The position numbers were made by a program, and so were the translations under genes. The notes beneath the pieces were generated by a model, which was not told the DNA's origin, searched no databases, and saw only the letters and a program-made list of their open reading frames with translations. A DNA stretch of 64,000 bases from Halanaerobiaceae bacterium ANBcell28. Its GTDB lineage: Bacteria > Bacillota > Halanaerobiia > Halanaerobiales > DTU029. Shown in pieces: positions 27,962-35,411 of this stretch. The DNA is taken from positions 62,001-126,000 of the forward strand of contig JBBJJH010000002.1 of NCBI GenBank assembly GCA_037623315.1, given 5' to 3'. Within the stretch, counting starts at the first letter, position 1. Every line of letters starts with the position of its first letter.

Positions 27962-29275
27962 ATGAAGAATGTGAAAAAATTTCCGATCGGTGGTGTACAT
28001 CTACCTGAGGAAAAACATTTGACAACTAATGTAGAAATTAAAGAAATGTCAACACCAGATACAGTAGCTATACCTTTACAACAACATATTGGGGCGCCTT
28101 GTAAGCCTCTGGTTGAAGTAGGACAAAGTGTAAGACGTGGAGAATGTATAGCTGCAAATGATGAAGGATTATCCGCTAAAATTCATGCAAGTATCTCTGG
28201 AGTTGTTAAAGGAATTCAAAAAAGAGCAACCCCTGATGGTAATGAGATAGATTGTCTTGTTATTGAAAAAGGTGATAAAGTTGATGATGAAGTATTTTTG
28301 GATATTAGTAAAGGTGATTCTGATATAGATACAATTCGTGAGATTGTGAAAGAAGCCGGAATTGTAGGTTTGGGAGGTGCTTGTTTTCCAACCCATGTGA
28401 AATTAAACCCACCTGCTGATAAACCTATCGACACTGTATTGATTAATGGCGCGGAATGTGAACCATATATTACAGTTGATGATAGACTAATGCAGGAGAA
28501 AAGCAAAGAATTGTTCAGAGGTTTAGACCTTATAATGAGAACAGTAGGAGCTAAAAAAGGAATAATTGGCTGCGAAATCAATAAACCTGAGGCTCTAAAA
28601 CAATTAAATAAAGAAGCAAGTAATTGGGAGAACTTATATGTTGAGCCACTAGATACACGATATCCTCATGGTGCAGAAAAACATTTAATCAAAGCAATAT
28701 TAAATCGTGAAGTCCCATTACGTGCTTTGCCTATGGAAGTAAAGGTAGTAGTAAATAACGTTCACACTGCAATATCAATTGCAGAAGCTGTTGATCAGGG
28801 CAAAAGTCTGACAGGTAGAGTTTTGACTGTAAGTGGTAGAGGTGTTAAAGAACAAAGAAACTTATTTGTTCCTTTTGGAACTTCTGTAGAAGATGTAATA
28901 AACTTTTGTGGAGGTTTTAGCTGTGATAATCCAAGTATAATTTTAGGTGGACCAATGACTGGTAGGAAAGTTGAAGACATAAGTACACCAGTAATGAAAG
29001 GAACATCTGGGATAGTTGTTTTAAATGAAAATGAATATGATGAAAGTGATATCAGAGCTTGTATTCGTTGTGGTAAATGTGTAGAGGTATGTCCTATGTA
29101 CCTATCACCAAATCGTATTGTGAATTTTGTAAACAATGATATGTATGACGAAGCAGAAGATATTGGCGTAAATGATTGTATTGAGTGTGGTGCTTGTGCC
29201 TTTGTATGTCCATCTAAACGTCCTTTGGTCAGATGGATTAAAGAAGGAAAAGCTGCACTTAAAAAAAGAGATTAA
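27962..29275 (+). CDS. rnfC: RnfC-like electron transport subunit
   Basis: The 437-residue peripheral subunit has the N-terminal RnfC barrel-sandwich part (FPIGGVHLPEEK) and a glycine-rich nucleotide/FMN-binding loop (AGIVGLGGACFPTHVKL). INGAECEPYITVDDRLM follows, then two [4Fe-4S] motifs, C367/C370/C373/C377 and C406/C409/C412/C416. In known Rnf complexes RnfC is the cytosolic NADH-oxidoreductase face. The ATG at 27962, six bases after GGAGGTG, is preferred to the upstream GTG at 27953, which lies inside that ribosome binding site. It leads the C, D-G, E, A gene run. All cofactor motifs look functional, unlike those of the membrane subunits downstream. Confidence 0.93.
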   Translation: MKNVKKFPIGGVHLPEEKHLTTNVEIKEMSTPDTVAIPLQQHIGAPCKPLVEVGQSVRRGECIAANDEGLSAKIHASISGVVKGIQKRATPDGNEIDCLVIEKGDKVDDEVFLDISKGDSDIDTIREIVKEAGIVGLGGACFPTHVKLNPPADKPIDTVLINGAECEPYITVDDRLMQEKSKELFRGLDLIMRTVGAKKGIIGCEINKPEALKQLNKEASNWENLYVEPLDTRYPHGAEKHLIKAILNREVPLRALPMEVKVVVNNVHTAISIAEAVDQGKSLTGRVLTVSGRGVKEQRNLFVPFGTSVEDVINFCGGFSCDNPSIILGGPMTGRKVEDISTPVMKGTSGIVVLNENEYDESDIRACIRCGKCVEVCPMYLSPNRIVNFVNNDMYDEAEDIGVNDCIECGACAFVCPSKRPLVRWIKEGKAALKKRD

Positions 29276-29295
29276 ATAAATGGAGGTGAAGATAA

Positions 29296-31572
29296 ATGTC
29301 TAGTTTTCAAATAAATGGACCACACATTCAAAATAACGATACGATAGAAAAGAATATGTGGAATGTAACTTTAGCATTAATACCAGCTTCTATTGTGGCT
29401 GTTATATTTTTTGGTTTTTATTCTTTATATTTAATATTTGGAACTGCTTTAAGTTCGGTTATTTTTGAGAAACCATTTACTAAAACAAAGAATATATTTG
29501 GTGATGGTAGTGCTTTTTTAGCAGGAACTTTATTAGGACTTACTCTTGCACCTAATTCACCATGGTGGATTCCTATATTAGGTGGATTTTTAACAATTGT
29601 TATTGCTAAGCAATTTTTTGGTGGTGTAGGTAATAATATTTTTAATCCAGCCTTAGTAGCCAGGGCAATACTTTTTCTATCCTGGCCAGTATATATGACT
29701 AATTGGGTTAAGCCTATGGATGTAATTAGTTCTGCGACTCCTTTGGCTGAAGCAATAAGTACTGTTGCTTATTGGGAATTATTTGTAGGAAATGTAGCTG
29801 GAAGTATTGGTGAAACTTCAGCTTTAGCTCTTTTAATTGGGGCTATATATCTTTATCTTAAGGGATATATCGGATTTAGAATTCCTCTTGCATATATAAT
29901 TTCTTCAGCTTTAATGGCAATTGTTTTAGGAGTTGACCCTATATTTACTATTTTATCTGGAGGATTGCTTTTTGGAGCTTTATTCATGGCAACAGATATG
30001 GTAACTTCACCAGTTGCTAAAAATGCTCGTGTTGTTTATGGTATAGGTTGTGGTGTTTTGACAGTAGTTATACGTGAATTCACTCCTTATCCAGAAGGTG
30101 TAACTTTTGCAATTTTGATTATGAATGGAGTTTCTTATCTTCTAGATTCTCTTTTTGAGGGTCCAATTTTTGGAGAGGTAAAATTGAGAAGAAAAAAACT
30201 TCTTAAATTAGGAACTATAGCATTAGCTACTTTAATCTTTGCAACTCTTGTTTATGGTAGTTATATATTTCTCAATCAAGATGGAGCTAATAAAGTTGAG
30301 TTAATCTTTGAAAATAAAATGGTAGAGTATTTCCCTGAAGCAAGTCATTTAAACATTGTAACTTCAGAAAATGACAAGCAAGTTTTAGCAAGAATATATG
30401 AAGGTGAAAATCATATTGCTTACTTCTCATATATTAAAAATCAGGGATATCTTGATAATATAGAGAAATTGCTAGTTCATGATGAAGAAGGAACTATTAT
30501 CAGTAATAAAATCTTAAAACAAAATGAAACAGCAAGTTTAGGTGCTAGAATAGAAAATAATAAATTCTTAAATCAATTTATAGGACTTACTTTAGAAAAT
30601 AAAGGAGAAGCATTATCAGATCTTGATATTATCTCTGGAGCTACACTTTCTTCAAGGACTGTTGGTCAAAGTGTTCAAAGTGCAATGAGTTTAATTGAAA
30701 AAGATTTGGAAGAGGCAAGAGCTAGTGAAGAATATATTGGTGAGGCTCAAGGTCATAATGCTGATATTATAGTATCAGTGACTGTAGAAGATGGCCAGAT
30801 ACTTGGGATCGATGTAGTGGAACATGGAGAAACTGCCGGGGTTATTGGTAATCTATTCTCTGAATTAAGTTCTGAGATTCTTGAAAAACAAAGTCTTGAT
30901 GTCGATCTAGTTTCAGGAGCAACAGTAAGTAGCAGAGGATTTTTAAAAGCTGTAGAAAATGCCATTAAAGATATTTCTTTAGAGGCAGCGGAAGTTTATA
31001 CTGGAGAAGCTCGAGGTCATAATGATGTTATTCTAGTATCAGTAATAGTAGAAGAAGGTCAAATCACAGGTGTTGATGTATTGGAACATGGAGAAACTGA
31101 AAGAGTAATTGGAGACTTATACAGTGATTTGAGTTCTGAGATTATAGAGACACAAAGTCTTGATATTGATTTAGTTTCAGGAGCAACAGTAAGTAGTAGA
31201 GCTTTCTTAGAAGCTGTAGAAACTGCTATAGCCGATTTGGATATTAGCACTGATATAAATGAGGATGTAGAAATTGTTACTGGAGCTACAGAAAATATGG
31301 CAGAAGAAGAATATAATATTGATGAATATACTGGAGAAGCTCAAGGTCATAATGATGATATTGTGGTATCTGTAGTAGTTGAAGATGGTGAAATTACAGG
31401 TATTGATGTGCTGGAGCATAAAGAAACAGAAAGAGTGATTGGTGACTTGTTCGAAGACTTAAGCTCTGAAATTATAGAGACACAGAGTTTGGATATTGAT
31501 TTAGTTTCAGGAGCAACGGTAAGTAGTAGAGCTTTCTTAGAAGCTTTAGAAAATGCTCTGGAGAATAAATAG
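29296..31572 (+). CDS. rnfD: RnfD-RnfG fusion with four FMN-binding domains
   Basis: A 758-residue fusion. Residues 1 to about 300 are RnfD: multi-pass membrane, with the covalent-flavin motif ISSATPLA (T148) and the RnfD stretch FGGVGNNIFNPALVARA. A membrane anchor near 305-325 then begins an RnfG-like part with the FMN attachment motif SGATLSS (T450). Three extra FMN_bind domains follow, with attachment threonines T543, T631 and T741 (SGATVSS each), every one opening with a Y-I/T-GEA-Q/R-GHN motif. A vestigial TGAT sits at 662-665. RnfD and RnfG are normally separate and RnfG carries one such domain. The extra domains should lie outside the membrane. ApbE-type flavin transferase would be needed and is not in this window. 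Confidence 0.9.
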   Translation: MSSFQINGPHIQNNDTIEKNMWNVTLALIPASIVAVIFFGFYSLYLIFGTALSSVIFEKPFTKTKNIFGDGSAFLAGTLLGLTLAPNSPWWIPILGGFLTIVIAKQFFGGVGNNIFNPALVARAILFLSWPVYMTNWVKPMDVISSATPLAEAISTVAYWELFVGNVAGSIGETSALALLIGAIYLYLKGYIGFRIPLAYIISSALMAIVLGVDPIFTILSGGLLFGALFMATDMVTSPVAKNARVVYGIGCGVLTVVIREFTPYPEGVTFAILIMNGVSYLLDSLFEGPIFGEVKLRRKKLLKLGTIALATLIFATLVYGSYIFLNQDGANKVELIFENKMVEYFPEASHLNIVTSENDKQVLARIYEGENHIAYFSYIKNQGYLDNIEKLLVHDEEGTIISNKILKQNETASLGARIENNKFLNQFIGLTLENKGEALSDLDIISGATLSSRTVGQSVQSAMSLIEKDLEEARASEEYIGEAQGHNADIIVSVTVEDGQILGIDVVEHGETAGVIGNLFSELSSEILEKQSLDVDLVSGATVSSRGFLKAVENAIKDISLEAAEVYTGEARGHNDVILVSVIVEEGQITGVDVLEHGETERVIGDLYSDLSSEIIETQSLDIDLVSGATVSSRAFLEAVETAIADLDISTDINEDVEIVTGATENMAEEEYNIDEYTGEAQGHNDDIVVSVVVEDGEITGIDVLEHKETERVIGDLFEDLSSEIIETQSLDIDLVSGATVSSRAFLEALENALENK
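30730..31563 (+). repeat. Tandem coding repeat: three FMN-binding modules
   Basis: Modules of about 88-110 codons recur three times. Bases 31139-31219 and 31479-31559 differ at about 6 of 81 positions, so the last two copies arose or were homogenised recently. The copy from about 30730 to 30970 is more diverged. Confidence 0.8.
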
Positions 31573-31588
31573 AAGGAGGCATGATAAT

Positions 31589-32185
31589 ATGACTAATCAA
31601 AAAAATTCATTTGAATATGTATTAATAATGGGATTATTGCCTCTCCTTGCTGGAACAGTGAATATACTAACTGCGGCTGTAGTTAGTATATCAGCTGTAG
31701 TAATAACCATATTATTAAGTATTTTTTCACAATTTGTTTTAAATAGAATAGATAATAATGATTCAAAATGGCTTATTTTATTTGCATTAGGATTATCTCT
31801 TGCATATCTTTCACATTATTTAATTATGCTGAGATTCCCTTTAATAATTGACTCTCTTGGTTTATATATAATCTTATTAGGGGTAACTCCTTTGGTATAT
31901 ATAGGGGCTAGTGAGAAAGTTGAATGGGGAGCAGTATTTAAAAAAATAGGGATTTTCTTTTTCTTAATGTTATCAATTGGAACAGTTAGAGAGATTTTAG
32001 GTCAAGGTGCATTCTTTGGTATCAACTTTATGGAGGCTGGTTATGCACCCATGAGTATACTAGAAAATGCAGCAGGTGCCTTTATTACAGTAGCTGCAGT
32101 CTTTTTCTTAGTGAAAGTCATTTCGCTAAAGATATCTGTAGGAGCAGATACTACGCAAATAAGGAGGGGGCATAGCATTGACTAG
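31589..32185 (+). CDS. rnfE: RnfE-like membrane subunit lacking cluster cysteines
   Basis: A 198-residue protein with six membrane segments, placed where RnfE is expected. It has the family hallmark region in altered form: IMGLLPLLAGTVN where RnfE proteins have GLCPxLAVT. The whole protein contains no cysteine, so it cannot supply ligands to the [2Fe-2S] cluster held between RnfA and RnfE (NqrD and NqrE) in characterised complexes. The ATG at 31589 follows GAAGGAGGC with a sensible gap; earlier in-frame starts lie inside the preceding gene. The identity rests on context, topology and weak similarity. It overlaps the next gene by eight bases. Confidence 0.7.
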   Translation: MTNQKNSFEYVLIMGLLPLLAGTVNILTAAVVSISAVVITILLSIFSQFVLNRIDNNDSKWLILFALGLSLAYLSHYLIMLRFPLIIDSLGLYIILLGVTPLVYIGASEKVEWGAVFKKIGIFFFLMLSIGTVREILGQGAFFGINFMEAGYAPMSILENAAGAFITVAAVFFLVKVISLKISVGADTTQIRRGHSID

Positions 32186-32732
32186 ACTTAGTGTTTTATT
32201 CTGGAATGGTTTTTTTGTAGATAATATTATGTTTATCTACTTTCTAGGTGTTTTATTGGCTTTTGTAGAAGCTAAAAGTCTGAAAAAATCTTTTAGCAAG
32301 GGTTTGAAGTTTGCTGTTAGTTTATTTTCTGTAAGTATATTGGGCTGGATTTTAACAAATAGCCTGACCTCTGAATTAGGATTTCTAAATATCTGGATAT
32401 TCTTTATTACGTCATATATAGCTATTCATTTTCTTCAGAAAAATGGAGAACTTATTGGTGAATGGCAGGGTATGCCTCGAATGATACTGGCATTACCCTC
32501 TATGATTGGATTACAACTGTTAATTCAGAATCGAGCTGCTGATTTAGCTGAAATGATTGCTATTTCAGGCGGTAGTTCTCTGGCATTTTATGTTTCTTTT
32601 ATTGTTGTAGCAGCACTAAGGGAGCAAATATTGACTTCTGAAGCTGATTCTATCTTTAAACAGGGTAGTTCCTTATTATTAGCTATGGGATTGCTGGCAC
32701 TTGCCTTGATTGGATTTCAATTTTTTGTTTAG
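32178..32732 (+). CDS. rnfA: RnfA-like membrane subunit lacking cluster cysteines
   Basis: A 184-residue, six-segment membrane protein. The N-terminus (FWNGFFVDNIMFIYFLGVLL) parallels RnfA sequences of the type LVNNFVLSQFLGICPFLG, with the cysteine region replaced by GVLLAF. No cysteine occurs anywhere in the product. The start is TTG at 32178, seven bases after AAGGAGGGGG and inside the end of rnfE. No rnfB ferredoxin gene follows, although RnfB normally completes the complex. A structural membrane partner of the D-G fusion is plausible; electron transfer through this subunit by the usual cluster is not. Confidence 0.65.
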   Translation: MTRLSVLFWNGFFVDNIMFIYFLGVLLAFVEAKSLKKSFSKGLKFAVSLFSVSILGWILTNSLTSELGFLNIWIFFITSYIAIHFLQKNGELIGEWQGMPRMILALPSMIGLQLLIQNRAADLAEMIAISGGSSLAFYVSFIVVAALREQILTSEADSIFKQGSSLLLAMGLLALALIGFQFFV

Positions 32733-32839
32733 ATATTCTTTGAAAATATCCTTTGAATAGGATAGAAAATCCTTGAACTTTAAGCTGTTTAGTGATAAAA
32801 TATTAATTTAGAGGCAATAAAAATAAAGTATTTTGAAGG

Positions 32840-32879
32840 AATAAAACCTATTAAACATTTAGTTTTAATGGGTTTTATT
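32840..32879 (+). terminator. Long hairpin between the rnf-like and mrp-like clusters
   Basis: AATAAAACCTATTAAA (32840-32855) pairs with TTTAATGGGTTTTATT (32864-32879) through 16 pairs, one of them G-U. No long T-run follows on the plus strand, so it may terminate weakly or serve as an mRNA processing or stability element. Confidence 0.5.
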
Positions 32880-32911
32880 GGATTTCCTATAAATGCCAGG
32901 AAGGTGATTAT

Positions 32912-33457
32912 ATGAGTCAAAAAAATAAAAAACAATTAAAAGTTAAAAATATGCTTAGAACTATTACTGAAGTACTTCGGATAAGAATGTTAATTGTTTT
33001 AATGATTTTCTGGATTATATTAACTGGCTCTCTGGACTGGCAGCAGCTTTTAACAGGTTTTTTAGCATCTCTGTTTATTATTCTTTTTTGGGGTAATTTT
33101 CTGATTGGTCAAAGAGATGGATTTAGATTAAGCTTTAAAAATATTTTTCTTTTGATACTTTTTTTGAAAGATCTAATGATAGATCTTGTAAAAGCAAATA
33201 TAGAAGTTGCAAAAATAGTATTAAATCCCGATCTTCCTATTAGTCCTGGTTTTATAAAATTCAAATTAGAATTAGAGGAAACCAGTTCTCAGGTTTTACT
33301 GGCAAATTCAATTACACTAACTCCAGGTACTCTTACTGTATTGCTTTCCCATAAAGATATAATAGTCCATGCTTTAACCAAAGAAGCAGCTAAAGATGTT
33401 CTGGATTGGAGAGTACAGGCTGATATTAAGGAGATTGAGGAGGTTAGTACAAGATGA
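32912..33457 (+). CDS. mrpE: Mrp antiporter subunit E (MbhA-like)
   Basis: The 181-residue MrpE-family protein has an N-terminal hydrophobic part (WIILTGSLDWQQLLTGFLAS). The family C-terminal domain includes LLANSITLTPGTLTVLLS. MrpE is a small membrane subunit of the multi-subunit Na+/H+ antiporter and corresponds to MbhA. It carries an extra, basic N-terminus of about 20 residues. It opens a tightly packed cluster: its stop overlaps the mrpF start by four bases. AGGAAGGTGA lies upstream of the ATG. Confidence 0.92.
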   Translation: MSQKNKKQLKVKNMLRTITEVLRIRMLIVLMIFWIILTGSLDWQQLLTGFLASLFIILFWGNFLIGQRDGFRLSFKNIFLLILFLKDLMIDLVKANIEVAKIVLNPDLPISPGFIKFKLELEETSSQVLLANSITLTPGTLTVLLSHKDIIVHALTKEAAKDVLDWRVQADIKEIEEVSTR

Positions 33458-33720
33458 TGTATTATACTATGCTTTTTGTTAGTTTATGTTTGGTTGGCAT
33501 CATTCCAATTACCTTTATACGTGGAATTGTTGGACCTACTTCTTTAGATAGAAATGTGGTTATTAATGTTATAGGTACTAAAACAGTGGTGATAATGGTT
33601 CTGATGTCAGTTATTTTTGAAGAATACTTTTTCATTGATGTAGCACTTGTTTATGCTTTGATTAGCTTTATTGCTACTTTTGCAGTTGCTAAATATTTGG
33701 AAAGAGGAAAATTAGTTTAG
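33454..33720 (+). CDS. mrpF: Mrp antiporter subunit F (MbhB-like)
   Basis: An 88-residue, three-helix membrane protein. The family motif IRGIVGPTSLDRNVVINVIG is close to the RGPTxxDRVxAxD pattern of MrpF. It overlaps mrpE by four bases and is followed by mrpG 11 bases later, the same order as mbhA-B-C and mrpE-F-G in other genomes. It is a structural subunit of the ion-translocating complex. Confidence 0.92.
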   Translation: MMYYTMLFVSLCLVGIIPITFIRGIVGPTSLDRNVVINVIGTKTVVIMVLMSVIFEEYFFIDVALVYALISFIATFAVAKYLERGKLV

Positions 33721-33731
33721 GAGGAGAGAAT

Positions 33732-34067
33732 ATGATAAGTGAAATAATCGGTAGCTTAATGCTACTAGCAGGATTATTCTTTTTTGTTGTTGGTACTATT
33801 GGTCTTTTAAGAATGCCAGATATTTATTCTCGCCTGCATGCTACAACAAAGTGCGATACTTTAGGTGTTTTTTTGATTTTGACTGGACTAATGGTTGGAC
33901 AGGGTCTTACAACTGTTAGTTTGAAAATATTATTAGTGCTGGCTTTTCTTTGGATAACTACGCCAACAGCAGCACATGCCATAGCAAGAGCAGCTTATGA
34001 TACTCACAAGATTTCTAGAAAATCAATTCCATTTTGGAATGAAAGTGAGGTAAAGAAAAATGATTGA
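33732..34067 (+). CDS. mrpG: Mrp antiporter subunit G (MbhC-like)
   Basis: A 111-residue, three-helix protein with the diagnostic MrpG stretch GTIGLLRMPDIYSRLHATTK followed by LGVFLILTGL. GGAGGAG precedes the ATG. It overlaps the next gene by eight bases. It is a membrane subunit of the Na+/H+ antiporter, essential for assembly or activity in characterised Mrp systems. Confidence 0.93.
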   Translation: MISEIIGSLMLLAGLFFFVVGTIGLLRMPDIYSRLHATTKCDTLGVFLILTGLMVGQGLTTVSLKILLVLAFLWITTPTAAHAIARAAYDTHKISRKSIPFWNESEVKKND

Positions 34068-34302
34068 AGCTTTTAATATTATTTTATTATTTATTTTAAT
34101 TATTGTAGCTCTTGTTGTTGCTAAAATTAGAGATCTTTTAAGTGCTGTAATTCTTTTTGCAGTATTTAATTTAATAATGTCATTACTCTGGCAGCAAATG
34201 CGAGCTCCAGATGTAGCGATTACAGAGGCTGCTTTAGGTGCAGGGGTAACCACAGCTTTGTTGGTAGCAGCAATAAGTAAAACGGGGCGTAGAGAAGAAT
34301 GA
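34060..34302 (+). CDS. DUF4040 subunit (MbhD-like; MrpA C-terminal part)
   Basis: An 80-residue, three-helix protein. The family pattern IRDLLSAVILFAVFNLIMSL followed by APDVAITEAALGAG matches the MbhD/DUF4040 domain, which in many bacteria is fused into the C-terminal half of MrpA. Here it is a stand-alone gene, as in archaeal Mbh clusters. Four-to-eight-base overlaps on both sides indicate coupled translation. Confidence 0.9.
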   Translation: MIEAFNIILLFILIIVALVVAKIRDLLSAVILFAVFNLIMSLLWQQMRAPDVAITEAALGAGVTTALLVAAISKTGRREE

Positions 34303-34616
34303 AACAGTGGTTAGCGTTTATAATGTTGTTTTTAATCGGAGTAGGAATGATATCTATAGTAGCTGAAATGCCGACTTTTGGAGATGTTCATAACCCTGCA
34401 CACACAGAAATGTCGGAAAGATATTTGGAACAATCAGTTACAGAAACTGGATCTTTAAATGTAGTATCAGCTATTATATCAGACTATCGTGCCTTTGATA
34501 CTTTAGGTGAAACTACAGTTTTGTTTGCCACTGTTGCTGCTATATATGCTACTTTATTAGCTGGCTCTAAAAGTAAAAAGATTGTTTATGGGAAGGAAGA
34601 TAAGAATGACGTTTAA
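34299..34616 (+). CDS. MbhE-like subunit (MrpA C-terminal part)
   Basis: The 105-residue protein has an N-terminal membrane segment, a short extracytosolic loop and a second membrane segment. It carries the conserved NVVSAIISDYRAFDTLGE seen near the end of MrpA and in MbhE. Together with the preceding gene it supplies what is one fused C-terminus in Bacillus MrpA. It overlaps the preceding gene by four bases and the following one by eleven. Confidence 0.9.
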   Translation: MKQWLAFIMLFLIGVGMISIVAEMPTFGDVHNPAHTEMSERYLEQSVTETGSLNVVSAIISDYRAFDTLGETTVLFATVAAIYATLLAGSKSKKIVYGKEDKNDV

Positions 34617-35037
34617 AGATGAAATAGTTAATACTATTACAAGATTCCTTTTGCCATTTATCACTTTGTTCGGTATTTATTTAATAGTCCATGTACATCT
34701 TTCACCTGGTGGTGGTTTTTCTGGAGGTACAGTTATTGGATCTGCTTTTGTCTTATTCTCTCTTTCTTATGGTGTATCAGTTCAGGAAAAAAAATTATCA
34801 CATCGTACTTCGGCGTTATTAGAGAGTTTTGGTGGATTATGGTATATATTTTTAGGGATGATTGCTCTTTTTCTTGGGCAAAATTTCTTGGCAAACTCAG
34901 GTGTTTTTCCACTCGGAAGAGTAGGAAGTCTTTTTAGTAGTGGAATGATTATTCTTGTTAATATTGGTCTTGGGCTTAAAGTTGCTAGTACTTTTATAAC
35001 CCTATTTGACAGTTTAAGTGGGGAGGATTTAGAATGA
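34606..35037 (+). CDS. mrpB: Mrp antiporter subunit B (MbhF-like)
   Basis: A 143-residue MnhB-family membrane protein with LPFITLFGIYLIVHVHLSPG and GGGFSGGTVIGSAF, the hallmark glycine-rich family sequence. The ATG at 34606 lies eight bases after GGAAGGA and is chosen over the in-frame ATG at 34582, which would extend deep into the upstream gene. It overlaps mrpC by four bases. Confidence 0.93.
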   Translation: MTFKDEIVNTITRFLLPFITLFGIYLIVHVHLSPGGGFSGGTVIGSAFVLFSLSYGVSVQEKKLSHRTSALLESFGGLWYIFLGMIALFLGQNFLANSGVFPLGRVGSLFSSGMIILVNIGLGLKVASTFITLFDSLSGEDLE

Positions 35038-35411
35038 CAATATCTGTATTGGTATCGAATTTCTATTATGTTGCAGCTATAATTTTCTTTTTGACCGGAC
35101 TTTATATTATGCTAACACATCCTAATTTAATTAAAAAAGTAATCGGAATGAATATTATAGACAGTTCAATTTTTTTGTTCTTTGTTACAGTAGGCTATGT
35201 TGATGGTGGTAAATCGCCAATAGTTGATCCTGCTTTAACAGATGCAAGTTATGTAAATCCACTTCCTTCTGGCTTGATGTTGACAGGGATAGTAGTTTCA
35301 GTAAGTATTACTGCTTTTGCTCTAGCTCTTATAATGAGAGTTCATTCATACTATGGAACCTTAAATATAGAAGAGATTGTGGAAATCAGAAGTAGGAGTG
35401 AAGAGGAATGA
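35034..35411 (+). CDS. mrpC: Mrp antiporter subunit C (NuoK-like)
   Basis: A 125-residue, three-helix NuoK/MnhC homologue. It carries the family signature NLIKKVIGMNIIDSSIFLFF and, later, DPLPQALVLTAIVI-like sequence in the form NPLPSGLMLTGIVVSVSITA. Four-base overlaps occur on both sides. NuoK-like subunits form part of the proton path in complex I and Mrp. Confidence 0.93.
   Translation: MTISVLVSNFYYVAAIIFFLTGLYIMLTHPNLIKKVIGMNIIDSSIFLFFVTVGYVDGGKSPIVDPALTDASYVNPLPSGLMLTGIVVSVSITAFALALIMRVHSYYGTLNIEEIVEIRSRSEEE

Noticed and set aside
28169-29136. Long open frames on the minus strand opposite rnfC
   Set aside because: Low-complexity mirror translations of a confidently assigned gene; no start signals.
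31589-32732. Reading the two membrane genes after the RnfD-G fusion as an unrelated transporter pair
   Set aside because: Order, length, six-helix topology and residual motifs (GLLPLLAGT, VDNIMFIYFLG) fit RnfE and RnfA better, although the similarity is weak and needs a profile search.
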